A stretch of DNA of 24,696 bases from CAYUWH01 sp964448615 (GTDB lineage Bacteria; Patescibacteriota; Gracilibacteria; Peribacterales; Peribacteraceae): the NCBI GenBank assembly GCA_964448615.1, contig CAYUWH010000019.1:1-24696 (forward strand). The letters run 5' to 3'. Position numbers and translations under genes: made by a program. The notes beneath the pieces are model-generated. The model saw only the letters and a program-made list of their open reading frames with translations. It was not told the DNA's origin and ran no database searches. The stretch's first letter is position 1. Every line of letters begins with the position of its first letter. This document shows, piece by piece, positions 16,722-23,782 of the stretch.

Positions 16722-16821
16722 NNNNNNNNNNNNNNNNNNNNNNNNNNNNNNNNNNNNNNNNNNNNNNNNNNNNNNNNNNNNNNNNNNNNNNNNNNNNNNN
16801 NNNNNNNNNNNNNNNNNNNNN
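16722..16821. other. Scaffold gap (100 N)
   Basis: Exactly 100 N. It removes the body of the small gene that begins at 16844 on the minus strand and the space before the general-stress gene. True length unknown. Confidence 0.98.
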
Positions 16822-16844
16822 GCGATCAGCGTGGTCTCGAGCAT
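16822..16844 (-). CDS. Start of a small gene lost in the scaffold gap
   Basis: Only the first seven codons, MLETTLI, are visible before the N run. The start is strongly supported: AAAGGAGGG lies 5 nt before the ATG, one of the few strong ribosome-binding sites in the window, behind a consensus promoter (17016-16989). If the gap is near its nominal length the product would be about 40-45 residues. A start like this is common in tiny hydrophobic stress-associated membrane proteins (lmo0937-like), but with seven codons that is a guess. It heads a likely operon with the general stress protein. Confidence 0.6.
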
Positions 16845-16850
16845 GGCAAC

Positions 16851-16866
16851 CCTCCTTTCAAGGAAG
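16851..16866 (-). promoter_or_regulatory. Hairpin that sequesters the Shine-Dalgarno site
   Basis: In the transcript CUUCCU (16866-16861) can pair with AGGAGG (16856-16851) around a UGAA loop. This gives 6 bp including one U-G pair and covers the whole Shine-Dalgarno core of the MLETTLI gene. It lies at the end of a roughly 140-nt leader that also contains GCCTCT and AGAGGC arms (about 16904-16937). Such a weak hairpin could act as an RNA thermometer or other translation switch. This is inference from base pairing only. Confidence 0.4.
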
Positions 16867-16988
16867 AAACGAGTGGTACCGGAGTGGCCCTTCTCGTTGT
16901 GGATGCCTCTCAAAGTCGATTTCTCGGCTCTCAGAGGCGCCCACGTCGGGATTCCATGCTTTGTGGGAAAGAACAAGATCTTATTTAT

Positions 16989-17016
16989 CTTATACACTTT
17001 TTATTGTATTTGTCAA
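16989..17016 (-). promoter_or_regulatory. Promoter of the stress operon
   Basis: On the minus strand TTGACA (17016-17011), a 16-nt spacer and TATAAG (16994-16989) lie in AT-rich sequence. The start of transcription would be about 140 nt before the ATG at 16844, an unusually long leader for this window. Confidence 0.7.
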
Positions 17017-17041
17017 ACAAAATCTTTTCTCGAAACAGAGA

Positions 17042-17076
17042 TTGCAGAACTGTTCTTAACTATCTAAAATATAGTT
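17042..17076 (+). promoter_or_regulatory. Promoter and likely autoregulatory operator of the HxlR gene
   Basis: TTGCAG (17042-17047), a 17-nt spacer and TAAAAT (17065-17070) precede the HxlR gene. The inverted repeat AACTAT (17058-17063) and ATAGTT (17071-17076), with a 7-nt spacer, frames the -10 exactly. A bound dimer would block the promoter. HxlR regulators often control their own gene, so self-repression is a reasonable inference. Confidence 0.55.
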
Positions 17077-17092
17077 CCTTTCCCATTTTCCC

Positions 17093-17416
17093 ATGAAAGA
17101 TTGTAACGGCGATTGTCCCGTGACCGTGACCCTCAAAGTCATCGGCGGCAAATGGAAACTCCCGCTTTTATGGTATCTGCGCGATGGCACGCATCGGTAC
17201 AGCGCACTACAGCGTTCGATCGGCGGCATCACGCCGAAAATGCTCTCGCAACAACTGCGCGAACTGGAAGCGGACGGCATTGTGCATCGCACCGTGTTCC
17301 CCGTGGTTCCCCCGAAAGTCGAATACAGTCTCACGCCTTACGGGCGGACGTTGCAGCCAATCATCGAAGCGATGGGGACATGGGGAGAGAAGCACCTGAA
17401 GCGCCCGAAGCGATAA
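17093..17416 (+). CDS. HxlR-family winged-helix transcriptional regulator
   Basis: This 107-residue protein is a complete HxlR-type MarR-like regulator that binds DNA as a dimer. The family pattern is clear: CPVTVTLKVIGGKWKLPLLWYL at the start, RYSALQRSIGGITPKMLSQQLRELEADGIVHR as the recognition helix and wing entry, and VEYSLTPYGRTLQPII at the wing and dimer helix. Cys4 and Cys8 lie before the first helix; in redox-sensing relatives (YodB, HypR) an N-terminal cysteine senses quinones or disulfide stress. The gene is divergent from the stress operon and shares a 250-nt intergenic region with it, so it may also regulate those genes. There is no Shine-Dalgarno site and the predicted leader is about 15 nt. 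Confidence 0.9.
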   Translation: MKDCNGDCPVTVTLKVIGGKWKLPLLWYLRDGTHRYSALQRSIGGITPKMLSQQLRELEADGIVHRTVFPVVPPKVEYSLTPYGRTLQPIIEAMGTWGEKHLKRPKR

Positions 17417-17424
17417 GTCTTGCA

Positions 17425-17452
17425 GAGGGGAAGCGGCAACGAACTTCCCCTC
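17425..17452. terminator. Hairpin between convergent genes
   Basis: Perfect 9-bp arms GAGGGGAAG (17425-17433) and CTTCCCCTC (17444-17452) lie 9 bp after the HxlR stop and 27 bp beyond the stop of the convergent gene. There is no T-tract on either side, so termination would be weak or Rho-assisted. Position suggests a shared bidirectional terminator. Confidence 0.5.
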
Positions 17453-17479
17453 GTACGTGCATCAATGCAGAACATTTAT

Positions 17480-17767
17480 TTATGCATCAGTCTGGTTCGA
17501 ACCAAGCGTCGCGGCCGCATGCTCTTTTTCGAGCGCGTCGGCAACGTAGTTTCGCGCAAGCCAGACGCGTGTGAACACTCGTCTGATCACGGGAAATCCG
17601 TCTGACGAGATCACCAGTTCCACCGACTTTTCGATGTGCGTCGTCCATCCTGCGATGCGCTCGCGCATTTCCACGGTGAGATGTGACGGAATCTCGTGTT
17701 CCGTCTGCGAATCCCCGGTGACTGCCGATACGGGCTGCCGATGTGCTGGTGTCATGCGATCAAGCAT
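17480..17767 (-). CDS. Small hypothetical protein
   Basis: An unrecognised protein of 95 residues from the ATG at 17767 (MLDRMTPAHRQPVS); a second ATG at 17755 would give 91. The longer frame to 17833 begins at GTG and adds a hydrophobic stretch that I regard as non-coding leader. The N-terminal 25 residues look disordered. The rest (LTVEMRERIAGWTTHIEKSVELVI, FPVIRRVFTRVWLARNYVADALEKEHA) is amphipathic, with alternating charged and hydrophobic residues, and no membrane segment. It converges with the HxlR gene. The 200 bp between it and queA hold a GC-rich segment with a small stem, GACGCT-TGG-AGCGTC (17862-17876). Coding status is uncertain. Confidence 0.45.
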   Translation of the reverse strand: MLDRMTPAHRQPVSAVTGDSQTEHEIPSHLTVEMRERIAGWTTHIEKSVELVISSDGFPVIRRVFTRVWLARNYVADALEKEHAAATLGSNQTDA

Positions 17768-17962
17768 GGAAAAGAGGGGGAATAAGAAAAAAAGACACGA
17801 CAAAGCGCCCGGAGGGGTGGTTTCCGGAAACACCGAAAAACCGCCGGCCGCGGGTGCGGAGGACGCTTGGAGCGTCGTGGCGACGGCGGAATGCCATCAG
17901 CACAGGAATTATACTCCGTGCAAGGGCGCCGTCGATGATTTCCTCAAGAAAATACTCTGCAG

Positions 17963-17968
17963 TACAAT
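17963..17968 (+). promoter_or_regulatory. -10 element of queA
   Basis: TACAAT at 17963-17968 ends exactly 6 nt before the queA ATG (17975). No Shine-Dalgarno site is present. The -35 is not convincing. Confidence 0.4.
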
Positions 17969-17974
17969 ACGGGC

Positions 17975-19018
17975 ATGTCCGAGGACTTAAACGCCATCCT
18001 CCGCCGTTTTGACTATGCCTTCCCCCAAGGGTTGATTGCGCAGGCGCCCGCCTCTCCGCGCGATAGTGCGAGATTGGTGGTGTTGAACCGTGCGACTGCA
18101 ACACGAGAGTGGACGCACATGCGCGAGATTGGAAGCTATCTCCCGAAGAATGCCGTGCTCGTCCTTAATGAAACCAAAGTGATTCCCGCGCGATTATTTC
18201 TGACGAAACAGGACGGAACGCGTGCCGGCATGCTCTGGGTCGGGACCGATGCAACGAGAGTGGTGCGCATGCTCGGAAAAGGAGCATTCCGTTCCGGTGA
18301 GATCCTGACACTGACGGACGGCAAAACTTTTACCGTGGAAGGGCGCGACGAAAAAGAAGTGTTGCTGCGCCCATCGTTTCCTCTCCGTGAATTGCAGAGT
18401 CTCTTCGAGCAACACGGCGCGATGCCGTTGCCGCCGTACATCGATCAATCGCCGCTGACAGAAGCGGAACTCAAGGAGCGGTATCAATCGGTCTTTGCGC
18501 GCAACAGCGGGTCGATCGCGGCACCCACTGCATCGCTCCACTTCACGCCGGAACTTCTCGCTGCACTCGAAGTATCGGGCATCACCCTCGCACGCGTGAC
18601 GTTGCACGTGCACCTCGGCACGTTCAGTCCGCTCACCTCTGAGCAGTGGAGCAGGGGAGAGTTGCATCGCGAAGAATATATGATTGATCCTGCAACTGTT
18701 TCATTCTTAGAAACGGCGAAACAATCCGGTCGTCCCATCATCCCCGTCGGCACGACGGCGTTGCGCACACTCGAATCTGCGTTCGATGCGGATGGTCGCT
18801 GCATCAAGTCCGCAGGTGATACGACTCTCTTCATCCGCGAAGGGTATACATTCAAGATGGCCTCTGGCCTCCTCACGAATTTCCATGTTCCTAAATCGAG
18901 CTTGCTCATGTTGGTCTGTGCGTTCGGTGGTCATGAGTTCATCATGGAAACGTACCGTCAGGCAATCGAGAAGGAATTTCGCCTGTTCTCGTTTGGGGAT
19001 GGGATGTTGGTTTTATGA
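17975..19018 (+). CDS. queA: S-adenosylmethionine:tRNA ribosyltransferase-isomerase (QueA)
   Basis: QueA transfers and isomerises the ribosyl group of SAM onto preQ1 at tRNA position 34, giving epoxyqueuosine. The 347-residue protein matches the family in length and motifs: FDYAFPQGLIAQAPASPRDSARLV at 12-35, LVLNETKVIPARL at 62-74, GSIAAPTASLHFT in the middle, LHVHLGTFSPL with the following GELHREEY, PVGTTALRTLESA, and LLTNFHVPKSSLLMLVCAFGG near the end. It is cytoplasmic. It stands alone rather than next to tgt or other queuosine genes, with its own -10 just 6 nt before the ATG. The AT-rich stretch after the stop has a weak AT-rich inverted repeat (ATTTTGTA ... TACAAAAT). Confidence 0.96.
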   Translation: MSEDLNAILRRFDYAFPQGLIAQAPASPRDSARLVVLNRATATREWTHMREIGSYLPKNAVLVLNETKVIPARLFLTKQDGTRAGMLWVGTDATRVVRMLGKGAFRSGEILTLTDGKTFTVEGRDEKEVLLRPSFPLRELQSLFEQHGAMPLPPYIDQSPLTEAELKERYQSVFARNSGSIAAPTASLHFTPELLAALEVSGITLARVTLHVHLGTFSPLTSEQWSRGELHREEYMIDPATVSFLETAKQSGRPIIPVGTTALRTLESAFDADGRCIKSAGDTTLFIREGYTFKMASGLLTNFHVPKSSLLMLVCAFGGHEFIMETYRQAIEKEFRLFSFGDGMLVL

Positions 19019-19090
19019 ACAAATTTTGTATTCATAAAGCTATTTTACAAAATCTCAAAATAATGTCTTTATAATAATTAATCAACACGC

Positions 19091-19096
19091 TATACT
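19091..19096 (+). promoter_or_regulatory. -10 element of the ABC transporter gene
   Basis: TATACT at 19091-19096 lies 9 nt before the ATG at 19106. The surrounding region is very AT-rich; no strong -35 or Shine-Dalgarno site is visible, so a transcript with almost no leader is likely. Confidence 0.45.
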
Positions 19097-19105
19097 GCAC
19101 CGAAC

Positions 19106-20929
19106 ATGGCGTTCCTCAAGACAGACGATCTCCGGCAAATGGGTCGTAATATTCGGCGGCTTCTCGTAAACGACTGGCGTGAGCGCCGGAGGCACGTCGT
19201 GCGTCTCGTGGGTCTCTCATTGCTGATTTCCCTGTTGCCATTCGTGCAGTCGGGATCGCTCGCCTTGTTGCTCAATGTGGTGACCGATCCGGTCATGCGG
19301 GCGGATACTTTCAAGATCGTCGGTGCGATCGTGCTGACGCTCGCGGGATCGTTCCTCCCCGAATTCATCTACGCCTTCAAAGGATTTTGCGACAAGCGCT
19401 ACTGGCTCTCCATGCAGACGGATTACGAAACGCTGTTTCATCGCAAGAAGGCCGAGATCGATTTGGCTGCGTATGAAGATCCGCAGTTTTTGAACCTCCT
19501 CCACAAATTCGAAGATCAGTGGATCTATCCGCTGATTCGTCTGACCGAAGCGCAGTATCAGAATATTCAGAATATCGTCGGCGTCGCGGTTGCGGCCTCC
19601 ATTCTCGCCTGGCACGACTGGCGGATGCTGGTGCTCGTGTTGCTCTCGTCCATCCCCGCGTTCATCGTCGAGATGCGCTACGGGCACGGCTTCTGGGGAA
19701 TTTACGATGCGGCGGTGACGGATCGCAGGCGGTACCAAAACTATAAAAGTTATTTCGGAAGAATTTCCGATTTACTTGAAATCCGTCTCTTTCAGAGCGC
19801 GGGTTTACTGCTCGATCGCATGCATGCGCTGACGGTGAAATTTTTGGGCGAGCAGGCGGTGCTCGAGAAGCGCAAGCTGGTCTGGCAAATCGCTGCAGTG
19901 ACGGCCGCTGCATTGGGAGTGGGCATCGCCACGTTGCTCATCGTACGCAGTGCGATCGCCGGGCAAATCCTCGTCGGTACCATGGCATTTTTGCTGTATG
20001 CCATCCGCGATTTTCGCAATGCCTGCAGCGGCTTTCTCTTGAATCTCAGTGCGCAGTATCGCGATTCGTTGTTTGTCACGAACGGCTTCGCTGTCTTGGA
20101 TGTCGGGCCGCGCCTGCCGCGCATCGCGCACCCGCAATCCCTTGATACGTCCAAGTCTCCTCTCATTGAATTCCAGAACGTGAGTTTCTCCTATCCCGGT
20201 GCGGTTGAGCCCGTGCTTCATGATATTTCTCTGCGCATCGAGCCGAATGAACGTCTTGGACTTGTCGGCATCAACGGTGCCGGCAAGACCACGCTCGTAA
20301 AATTGTTATGCCGCATGTATGACCCGACCGAAGGTCGTATTCTCATTAATGGCATCGACCTCAAGGAAGTGGATCTCGAGCAGTGGTGGCACATGATCGC
20401 CGTGTTGTTCCAGGATTACGCGCACTTCAAAATGAGCGCAAAAGAAGTGATCGGCATGGGCAGAGTGTCCGATGTTGAGCCGAGTCAGACTTCTGCGGAG
20501 CATGCGGCGAAGCAGGCAGGTGCGCATGAATTTATCGAAACGTGGGAGAAAGGGTATGAGCAAATGATCGGACGCGACTTCGAAGGTGAAGAACTTTCCA
20601 AAGGACAATTGCAAAAAATTTCGCTCGCACGTGTGTTCTATCGCGAGCCAAAACTCATGATCCTCGATGAGCCCACCGCCTCCATCGATGCCGAAGCCGA
20701 ACGCAAGATGTTCGATCAGTTGGAAGCATCCAGCCGCGACAAAACAGTGCTCCTCATCTCGCATCGCTTCTCCACGCTGCGCAATGCCGATCGCATTTGC
20801 GTGATCAGCGGCGGCACGATCACGGAACTCGGATCGCATGATGACTTGATGAAGAACGACGGTGACTATGCGAGATTGTTCCGCATGCAAGCGGAGGGAT
20901 ACAAAGAGAGTAGCGAATCCTTACAATAA
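19106..20929 (+). CDS. ABC transporter, fused permease and ATPase (exporter type)
   Basis: This 607-residue half-transporter joins an N-terminal membrane domain (about 30-320) to a C-terminal ATPase (about 355-590) and should dimerise. Several membrane segments are visible (VRLVGLSLLISLLPFVQSG, FKIVGAIVLTLAGSFLPEF, paired segments around 157-195, IAAVTAAALGVGIATLLIV). The ATPase has Walker A GINGAGKTT at 388-396, a Q-loop in VLFQDYAHF, a signature LSKGQ at 497-501 in place of LSGGQ, Walker B LMILDEP with D521 and E522, and the H-loop in LLISHRFST. Type IV exporters of this kind move lipids, peptides or drugs; the substrate is not predictable. It stands alone, with no lantibiotic or peptide genes adjacent. 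It converges with the MOSC gene across a terminator. Confidence 0.9.
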   Translation: MAFLKTDDLRQMGRNIRRLLVNDWRERRRHVVRLVGLSLLISLLPFVQSGSLALLLNVVTDPVMRADTFKIVGAIVLTLAGSFLPEFIYAFKGFCDKRYWLSMQTDYETLFHRKKAEIDLAAYEDPQFLNLLHKFEDQWIYPLIRLTEAQYQNIQNIVGVAVAASILAWHDWRMLVLVLLSSIPAFIVEMRYGHGFWGIYDAAVTDRRRYQNYKSYFGRISDLLEIRLFQSAGLLLDRMHALTVKFLGEQAVLEKRKLVWQIAAVTAAALGVGIATLLIVRSAIAGQILVGTMAFLLYAIRDFRNACSGFLLNLSAQYRDSLFVTNGFAVLDVGPRLPRIAHPQSLDTSKSPLIEFQNVSFSYPGAVEPVLHDISLRIEPNERLGLVGINGAGKTTLVKLLCRMYDPTEGRILINGIDLKEVDLEQWWHMIAVLFQDYAHFKMSAKEVIGMGRVSDVEPSQTSAEHAAKQAGAHEFIETWEKGYEQMIGRDFEGEELSKGQLQKISLARVFYREPKLMILDEPTASIDAEAERKMFDQLEASSRDKTVLLISHRFSTLRNADRICVISGGTITELGSHDDLMKNDGDYARLFRMQAEGYKESSESLQ

Positions 20930-20961
20930 AAAATGCCGCAACGGATGGTGTCCGTTACGGC
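20927..20961 (-). terminator. Terminator of the MOSC gene
   Basis: GCCGCAACGGA (20935-20945) and TCCGTTACGGC (20951-20961) form an 11-bp stem with one wobble pair and a 5-nt loop. On the minus strand a T-rich tail follows (the A-run at 20927-20933). It overlaps the stop codon of the convergent ABC transporter gene and may serve both genes. Confidence 0.75.
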
Positions 20962-20970
20962 GGCGTGTTG

Positions 20971-22041
20971 TTAGTCGCGCTCACTCGTGATGGTGAACGT
21001 CATGCCTTCGGCGATACAGTGGTACCACGTCTCCTTTGGGAAGATCCCATAGACCCCGAACGTCGCCTTGTTCGGCAGATCCTCGCGATGCGGCCGGTTG
21101 CGGCTCAGCCACTTGAGTGGCTGGGTGTCCGGCTTCTCACCGGTCGTTTGGTCTGTCCGGATCGTGTCGCACCGCGGACAGTAACGCGTGAGGAGGAGTG
21201 GGAGTTTGCGCCGGCCATCGGAGATCTCGATGCTGCTGATCAGATCTTCGGCGCACGGTGGTAATCCGAGCAGTCTGAGATTTCCGCGGAAGGTTCCCTC
21301 TTCAATGATGCGAGAGGTTGCGCCGTTTTCCTGTTGGATACCGGCATTCATCCACTCCACGGTCGAGGCGGAGGTCACATGGATCTGGTCGCCGTCGCTG
21401 AAGAGGGTCTGTGCGGCTTCCGGCAGACGCGGATCCAGAGGTACTTCTCGCTGAAATTCCTCGGGCCGTCGCAGGACGAAAATATCTTGTGGGGGAATCT
21501 TCGTTTGCAAGCGCTCGAGCGCCGCGCGGAACCAGAGCGTGATGCGCTCTTTTGGTCCGGCCAGCACTGCGTTGAGCACTTCCGCATCCGATCCCATCTT
21601 CACGCGCCTGATCTCGCCGCTCACTGATCGCAGTGTCGCGAAGGAAATCTCTAACTGGCGTGCGGAATCGTTCTCGCCGCTCACTTCGTAGCAGAGGATA
21701 CGCACAGTCTCGTTGTAGTAACGTGGCTGCAGAAGTGCGAGAAAGCCGATCTCCCGCTGTGTCAGTCGCACGAAGTCGTAGGTCGGCGTCGGTTTCCGAA
21801 TCGCTAGCATCACGCCGCGGTCTGTGATTTGGCCATCTTTCGTTTGCAGCCCCTTGGGAGAGATAAGCGCCCGTCTGAGTTGTAGCATGCCCGCCGATTT
21901 CACGGGGGCGATGAACAGGCCGCCGATGGTGCCCTGCATCCCGACAAGGGAAGCGGGCATCGCATCGAGCGCCGCGCTGTACGCATCGGAGTTTGCCGAT
22001 ACGCGCAAACGATCGCGAAGAGAGCCAGGGGAATCTGGCAT
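20971..22041 (-). CDS. MOSC-domain protein (YcbX/mARC-like)
   Basis: This 356-residue protein resembles MOSC proteins that bind molybdenum cofactor or act in sulfur carriage. The start at 22041 is fixed by AAGGAG 4 nt upstream; a longer frame exists but lacks a site. The N-terminal MOSC-associated barrel begins about residue 42 (LFIAPVKSAGMLQL), with TDRGVMLAI at 73-81 and RLTQREIGFLALL at 92-104. The MOSC domain shows SDGDQIHVTSASTVEWM at about 215-231, FRGNL at 251-255 and YCPRCDTIRTDQTTGEK at 287-303, where Cys288 or Cys291 would be the cofactor-ligand position. A C-terminal piece (TFGVYGIFPKETWYHCIAEGM) follows the family pattern. A reductase of N-hydroxylated compounds is possible, but no other molybdenum gene is near. 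It forms its own transcription unit. Confidence 0.85.
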   Translation of the reverse strand: MPDSPGSLRDRLRVSANSDAYSAALDAMPASLVGMQGTIGGLFIAPVKSAGMLQLRRALISPKGLQTKDGQITDRGVMLAIRKPTPTYDFVRLTQREIGFLALLQPRYYNETVRILCYEVSGENDSARQLEISFATLRSVSGEIRRVKMGSDAEVLNAVLAGPKERITLWFRAALERLQTKIPPQDIFVLRRPEEFQREVPLDPRLPEAAQTLFSDGDQIHVTSASTVEWMNAGIQQENGATSRIIEEGTFRGNLRLLGLPPCAEDLISSIEISDGRRKLPLLLTRYCPRCDTIRTDQTTGEKPDTQPLKWLSRNRPHREDLPNKATFGVYGIFPKETWYHCIAEGMTFTITSERD

Positions 22042-22094
22042 AGGTTCTCCTTGGTGTGAGGGAACGAGTGTTGTACTGCAGAGGCAGTTTTTCC

Positions 22095-22122
22095 AAAATA
22101 CCAGAAAATACCGAATAATCAA
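22095..22122 (-). promoter_or_regulatory. Promoter of the MOSC gene
   Basis: On the minus strand TTGATT (22122-22117), 16 nt and TATTTT (22100-22095). The leader of about 45 nt ends in AAGGAG 4 nt before the ATG at 22041. Confidence 0.5.
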
Positions 22123-22130
22123 TGTTTAAG

Positions 22131-22161
22131 AAAACCCCGCACACTCTGTTGAGTTGCGGGG
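22131..22161 (-). terminator. Terminator of the first Nudix gene
   Basis: CCCCGCA (22135-22141) pairs with TGCGGGG (22155-22161). An inner ACTC/GAGT stem and TGTT loop extend it with one bulge. On the minus strand TTTTCTT follows. The plus strand has a run of ten G (22158-22167) at its edge. Confidence 0.8.
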
Positions 22162-22181
22162 GGGGGGACCTTCCGTTGTTG

Positions 22182-22823
22182 TTACTGGGCCGGGAGCATG
22201 AACCCGGCAGGGGCGTACGGGTCGAGGCGGAGCCAGGTCTTGCACATGTGCGCTTCGCGCTGAACGAGGCGTGTGCCGCATGCCGAGACTTCAATGCCGT
22301 CGGTCACTCCGACGAACGGCGTCTTGTCACTCTGCGCGACTTCCACGGGCTCTTGCTGGATACTGAACGCATCCCAGACCATGCGGCCGGTGCGGCCGAG
22401 CTTGTCCTTCGGCCCGACGAGTTCGAGGGCGATCTTGTCATAGCCCGCGGTCATGCCGATGCCGTCCTCGAAGACCTTGTACGGCACCTGGAAGAATTTT
22501 TGCCGCACTTCCTGCATCGTGCAGAAACGGTGTTGGCGCGCTTCCGCTGTTGGGGTGGGGAGGCCGCCCACGATCTCGCAGATGTAGCAGAGGGCCGTGT
22601 CGTCCTTGAACACCAGTTCCTGGCCGAGCCGATAGAGGACGAGGATCTCGATTCCCGCCTCCTCCCGGGCTTCCCGGATGAGCGTCTGCTCGTCGCTCTC
22701 GCCCGGCTCCTGGCCGCCTCCGATCAGGCACCAGCCTTTATCGTCGGCCCGCTCCGAGAGCAGGACCTTCGTGCAATCGGCGGCGTTGAAAATCACCGCG
22801 AAAACGCCACGTGTTTTGGTCAC
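22182..22823 (-). CDS. Nudix hydrolase
   Basis: This 213-residue protein is a Nudix pyrophosphohydrolase, cytoplasmic, acting on a nucleoside diphosphate linked to another group. The Nudix box is canonical: residues 36-58 fit G-x5-E-x7-REUxEExGU (G36, E42, R50, E51, E54, E55, G57). The domain begins GVFAVIFNAADCTKVLLSERADDKGWCLIGGG. After about residue 120 is a C-terminal extension with no motif that I recognise (KVFEDGIGMTAGYDK, VWDAFSIQQEP, HMCKTWLRLDPYAP). The start is GTG at 22823, chosen because AAGGAG lies 6 nt before it. The substrate is unknown. The gene has its own promoter, operator and terminator, and shares the operator motif with the next Nudix gene. Confidence 0.9.
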   Translation of the reverse strand: MTKTRGVFAVIFNAADCTKVLLSERADDKGWCLIGGGQEPGESDEQTLIREAREEAGIEILVLYRLGQELVFKDDTALCYICEIVGGLPTPTAEARQHRFCTMQEVRQKFFQVPYKVFEDGIGMTAGYDKIALELVGPKDKLGRTGRMVWDAFSIQQEPVEVAQSDKTPFVGVTDGIEVSACGTRLVQREAHMCKTWLRLDPYAPAGFMLPAQ

Positions 22824-22853
22824 GGATTACTCCTTGTCTTGTGTGAAAGGTCG

Positions 22854-22870
22854 CATCAGGATGTCTGATG
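22854..22870 (-). promoter_or_regulatory. Palindromic operator A
   Basis: Minus strand CATCAGACATCCTGATG: perfect 6-bp arms CATCAG/CTGATG around 5 nt. It sits just downstream of the -10 (22884-22879), across the likely transcription start, a repressor position. A near-identical 17-mer precedes the other Nudix gene in the same place. Confidence 0.65.
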
Positions 22871-22877
22871 TTGCGAG

Positions 22878-22906
22878 TATTTAAGCACGTAAAGTTTTTT
22901 TGTCAA
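22878..22906 (-). promoter_or_regulatory. Promoter of the first Nudix gene
   Basis: TTGACA (22906-22901) and TTAAAT (22884-22879) or TAAATA (22883-22878), with 16 or 17 nt between. Confidence 0.65.
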
Positions 22907-22916
22907 ATTTTCGATT

Positions 22917-22963
22917 CAAGAAAGCCCTGAACCACTCGTCGGCGGACGACTCGGGTTCAGGGC
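22917..22963 (-). terminator. Terminator of the second Nudix gene
   Basis: GCCCTGAACC (22924-22933) and GGTTCAGGGC (22954-22963) form a perfect 10-bp stem, with a CGTC/GACG inner stem around GGCG. On the minus strand TTTCTT follows. It lies 11 bp beyond the stop at 22975 and just upstream of the next gene's -35. Confidence 0.8.
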
Positions 22964-22974
22964 GGAAAAGGAGG

Positions 22975-23754
22975 TTATGGCAGCTTGCGGGCGTTGATGA
23001 TCGGCTGCGGATCAATGAGATGCCATGCTGTGACCGATCGGCTCGTTCGCTGGATCAGCCAGCCTTCGCGAGCGAAGACGCGGATATGATCACTCGGTTG
23101 GAGCAGCATCAGTTCATCCAGGGGGTGCAGCGCTCGCGGTAGCGATCCGCGGAAGCAGGCTGGAATGTCCTCATGAAAATAAGGGATCCTGCACAGCGAG
23201 AGTCCGAGCTGGATCATCTTTTCAGTCCGTCCCAGCGCCTCCGTTTTGCCGGGGACGTAGGGCAGGGAACTGTAGTGGCGAACGCCGCCGAGGATCTTGC
23301 CGTTCACGGTCGTTGTTTCCGCGAGGAACGGATCGGCCGTGAGGCGCGCGTGATCGACGGTTTCGTTTGTCATAGGAAGAACGTTGCCGCCGGTGTGGAG
23401 CAACAGGTGGCCGAAACAGTAGTCATGCTTCTGTTCCTGTTCCACGTACTGCGGATCTCCAACCTGGCCGACAATCGCATACCGCAGATCAGGGCCGCCT
23501 TCCTCGAGCACTTCGCGCTGCAGCGTCGCGATTCCGGACAGATCGCGCGGGCCGTGGTCCGTATCCTCGTAATCACGGCCTCCTCCGAACAGATTGAAGC
23601 GGCGATTGTCGTCTCGCTGCGAGACGAGCACGTAGAGCAGGGGATCTGCGTGCGCCAGTCGTGGGAAGCGGCACTGAGGAAACAGGATGCCCTTCGCCCC
23701 CGTAAGCAGGATGCCGAAATGACACTCGCCGCCCGGCTTGTTGTATCGCTGCAT
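22975..23754 (-). CDS. Nudix-like protein with diverged Nudix box
   Basis: A 259-residue protein with a Nudix-type fold signature. REVLEEGG (80-87) is the catalytic half of the Nudix box. The expected G-x5-E part is disturbed: FGGGRDYEDTDHGPRD (56-71) lies farther upstream than usual, with an acidic loop between. The protein may be a true hydrolase with an insertion, or may have altered specificity. The N-terminus (YNKPGGECHFGILLTGAKGI) and the strand YVLVSQRDDNRRFNLFGGG fit the fold. The C-terminal 120 residues (VRHYSSLPYVPG, PRALHPLDELMLLQPSDHIRVFAREGWLIQR) are not recognised. The ATG at 23754 follows AAAGGAGG at 6 nt. It is preceded by the same operator motif as the other Nudix gene. Confidence 0.75.
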   Translation of the reverse strand: MQRYNKPGGECHFGILLTGAKGILFPQCRFPRLAHADPLLYVLVSQRDDNRRFNLFGGGRDYEDTDHGPRDLSGIATLQREVLEEGGPDLRYAIVGQVGDPQYVEQEQKHDYCFGHLLLHTGGNVLPMTNETVDHARLTADPFLAETTTVNGKILGGVRHYSSLPYVPGKTEALGRTEKMIQLGLSLCRIPYFHEDIPACFRGSLPRALHPLDELMLLQPSDHIRVFAREGWLIQRTSRSVTAWHLIDPQPIINARKLP

Positions 23755-23782
23755 CGAAAACCTCCTTTGCTGTGAATGTGCT

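Noticed and set aside
17490..17510. TGGTTCGAACCA, resembling a tRNA T-arm
   Set aside because: It is a 12-bp palindrome. No acceptor stem, D-arm or anticodon arm fits on either strand, and it lies inside a plausible coding frame.
22158..22167. Run of ten G as a phase-variable tract
   Set aside because: It lies outside any coding region at the edge of a terminator stem, so slippage would not change a protein. It may matter only for assembly accuracy.
22122..22868. Plus-strand open frame of 248 codons over the first Nudix gene
   Set aside because: The minus frame carries a canonical Nudix box, Shine-Dalgarno site, promoter and terminator. The plus frame begins inside the terminator.
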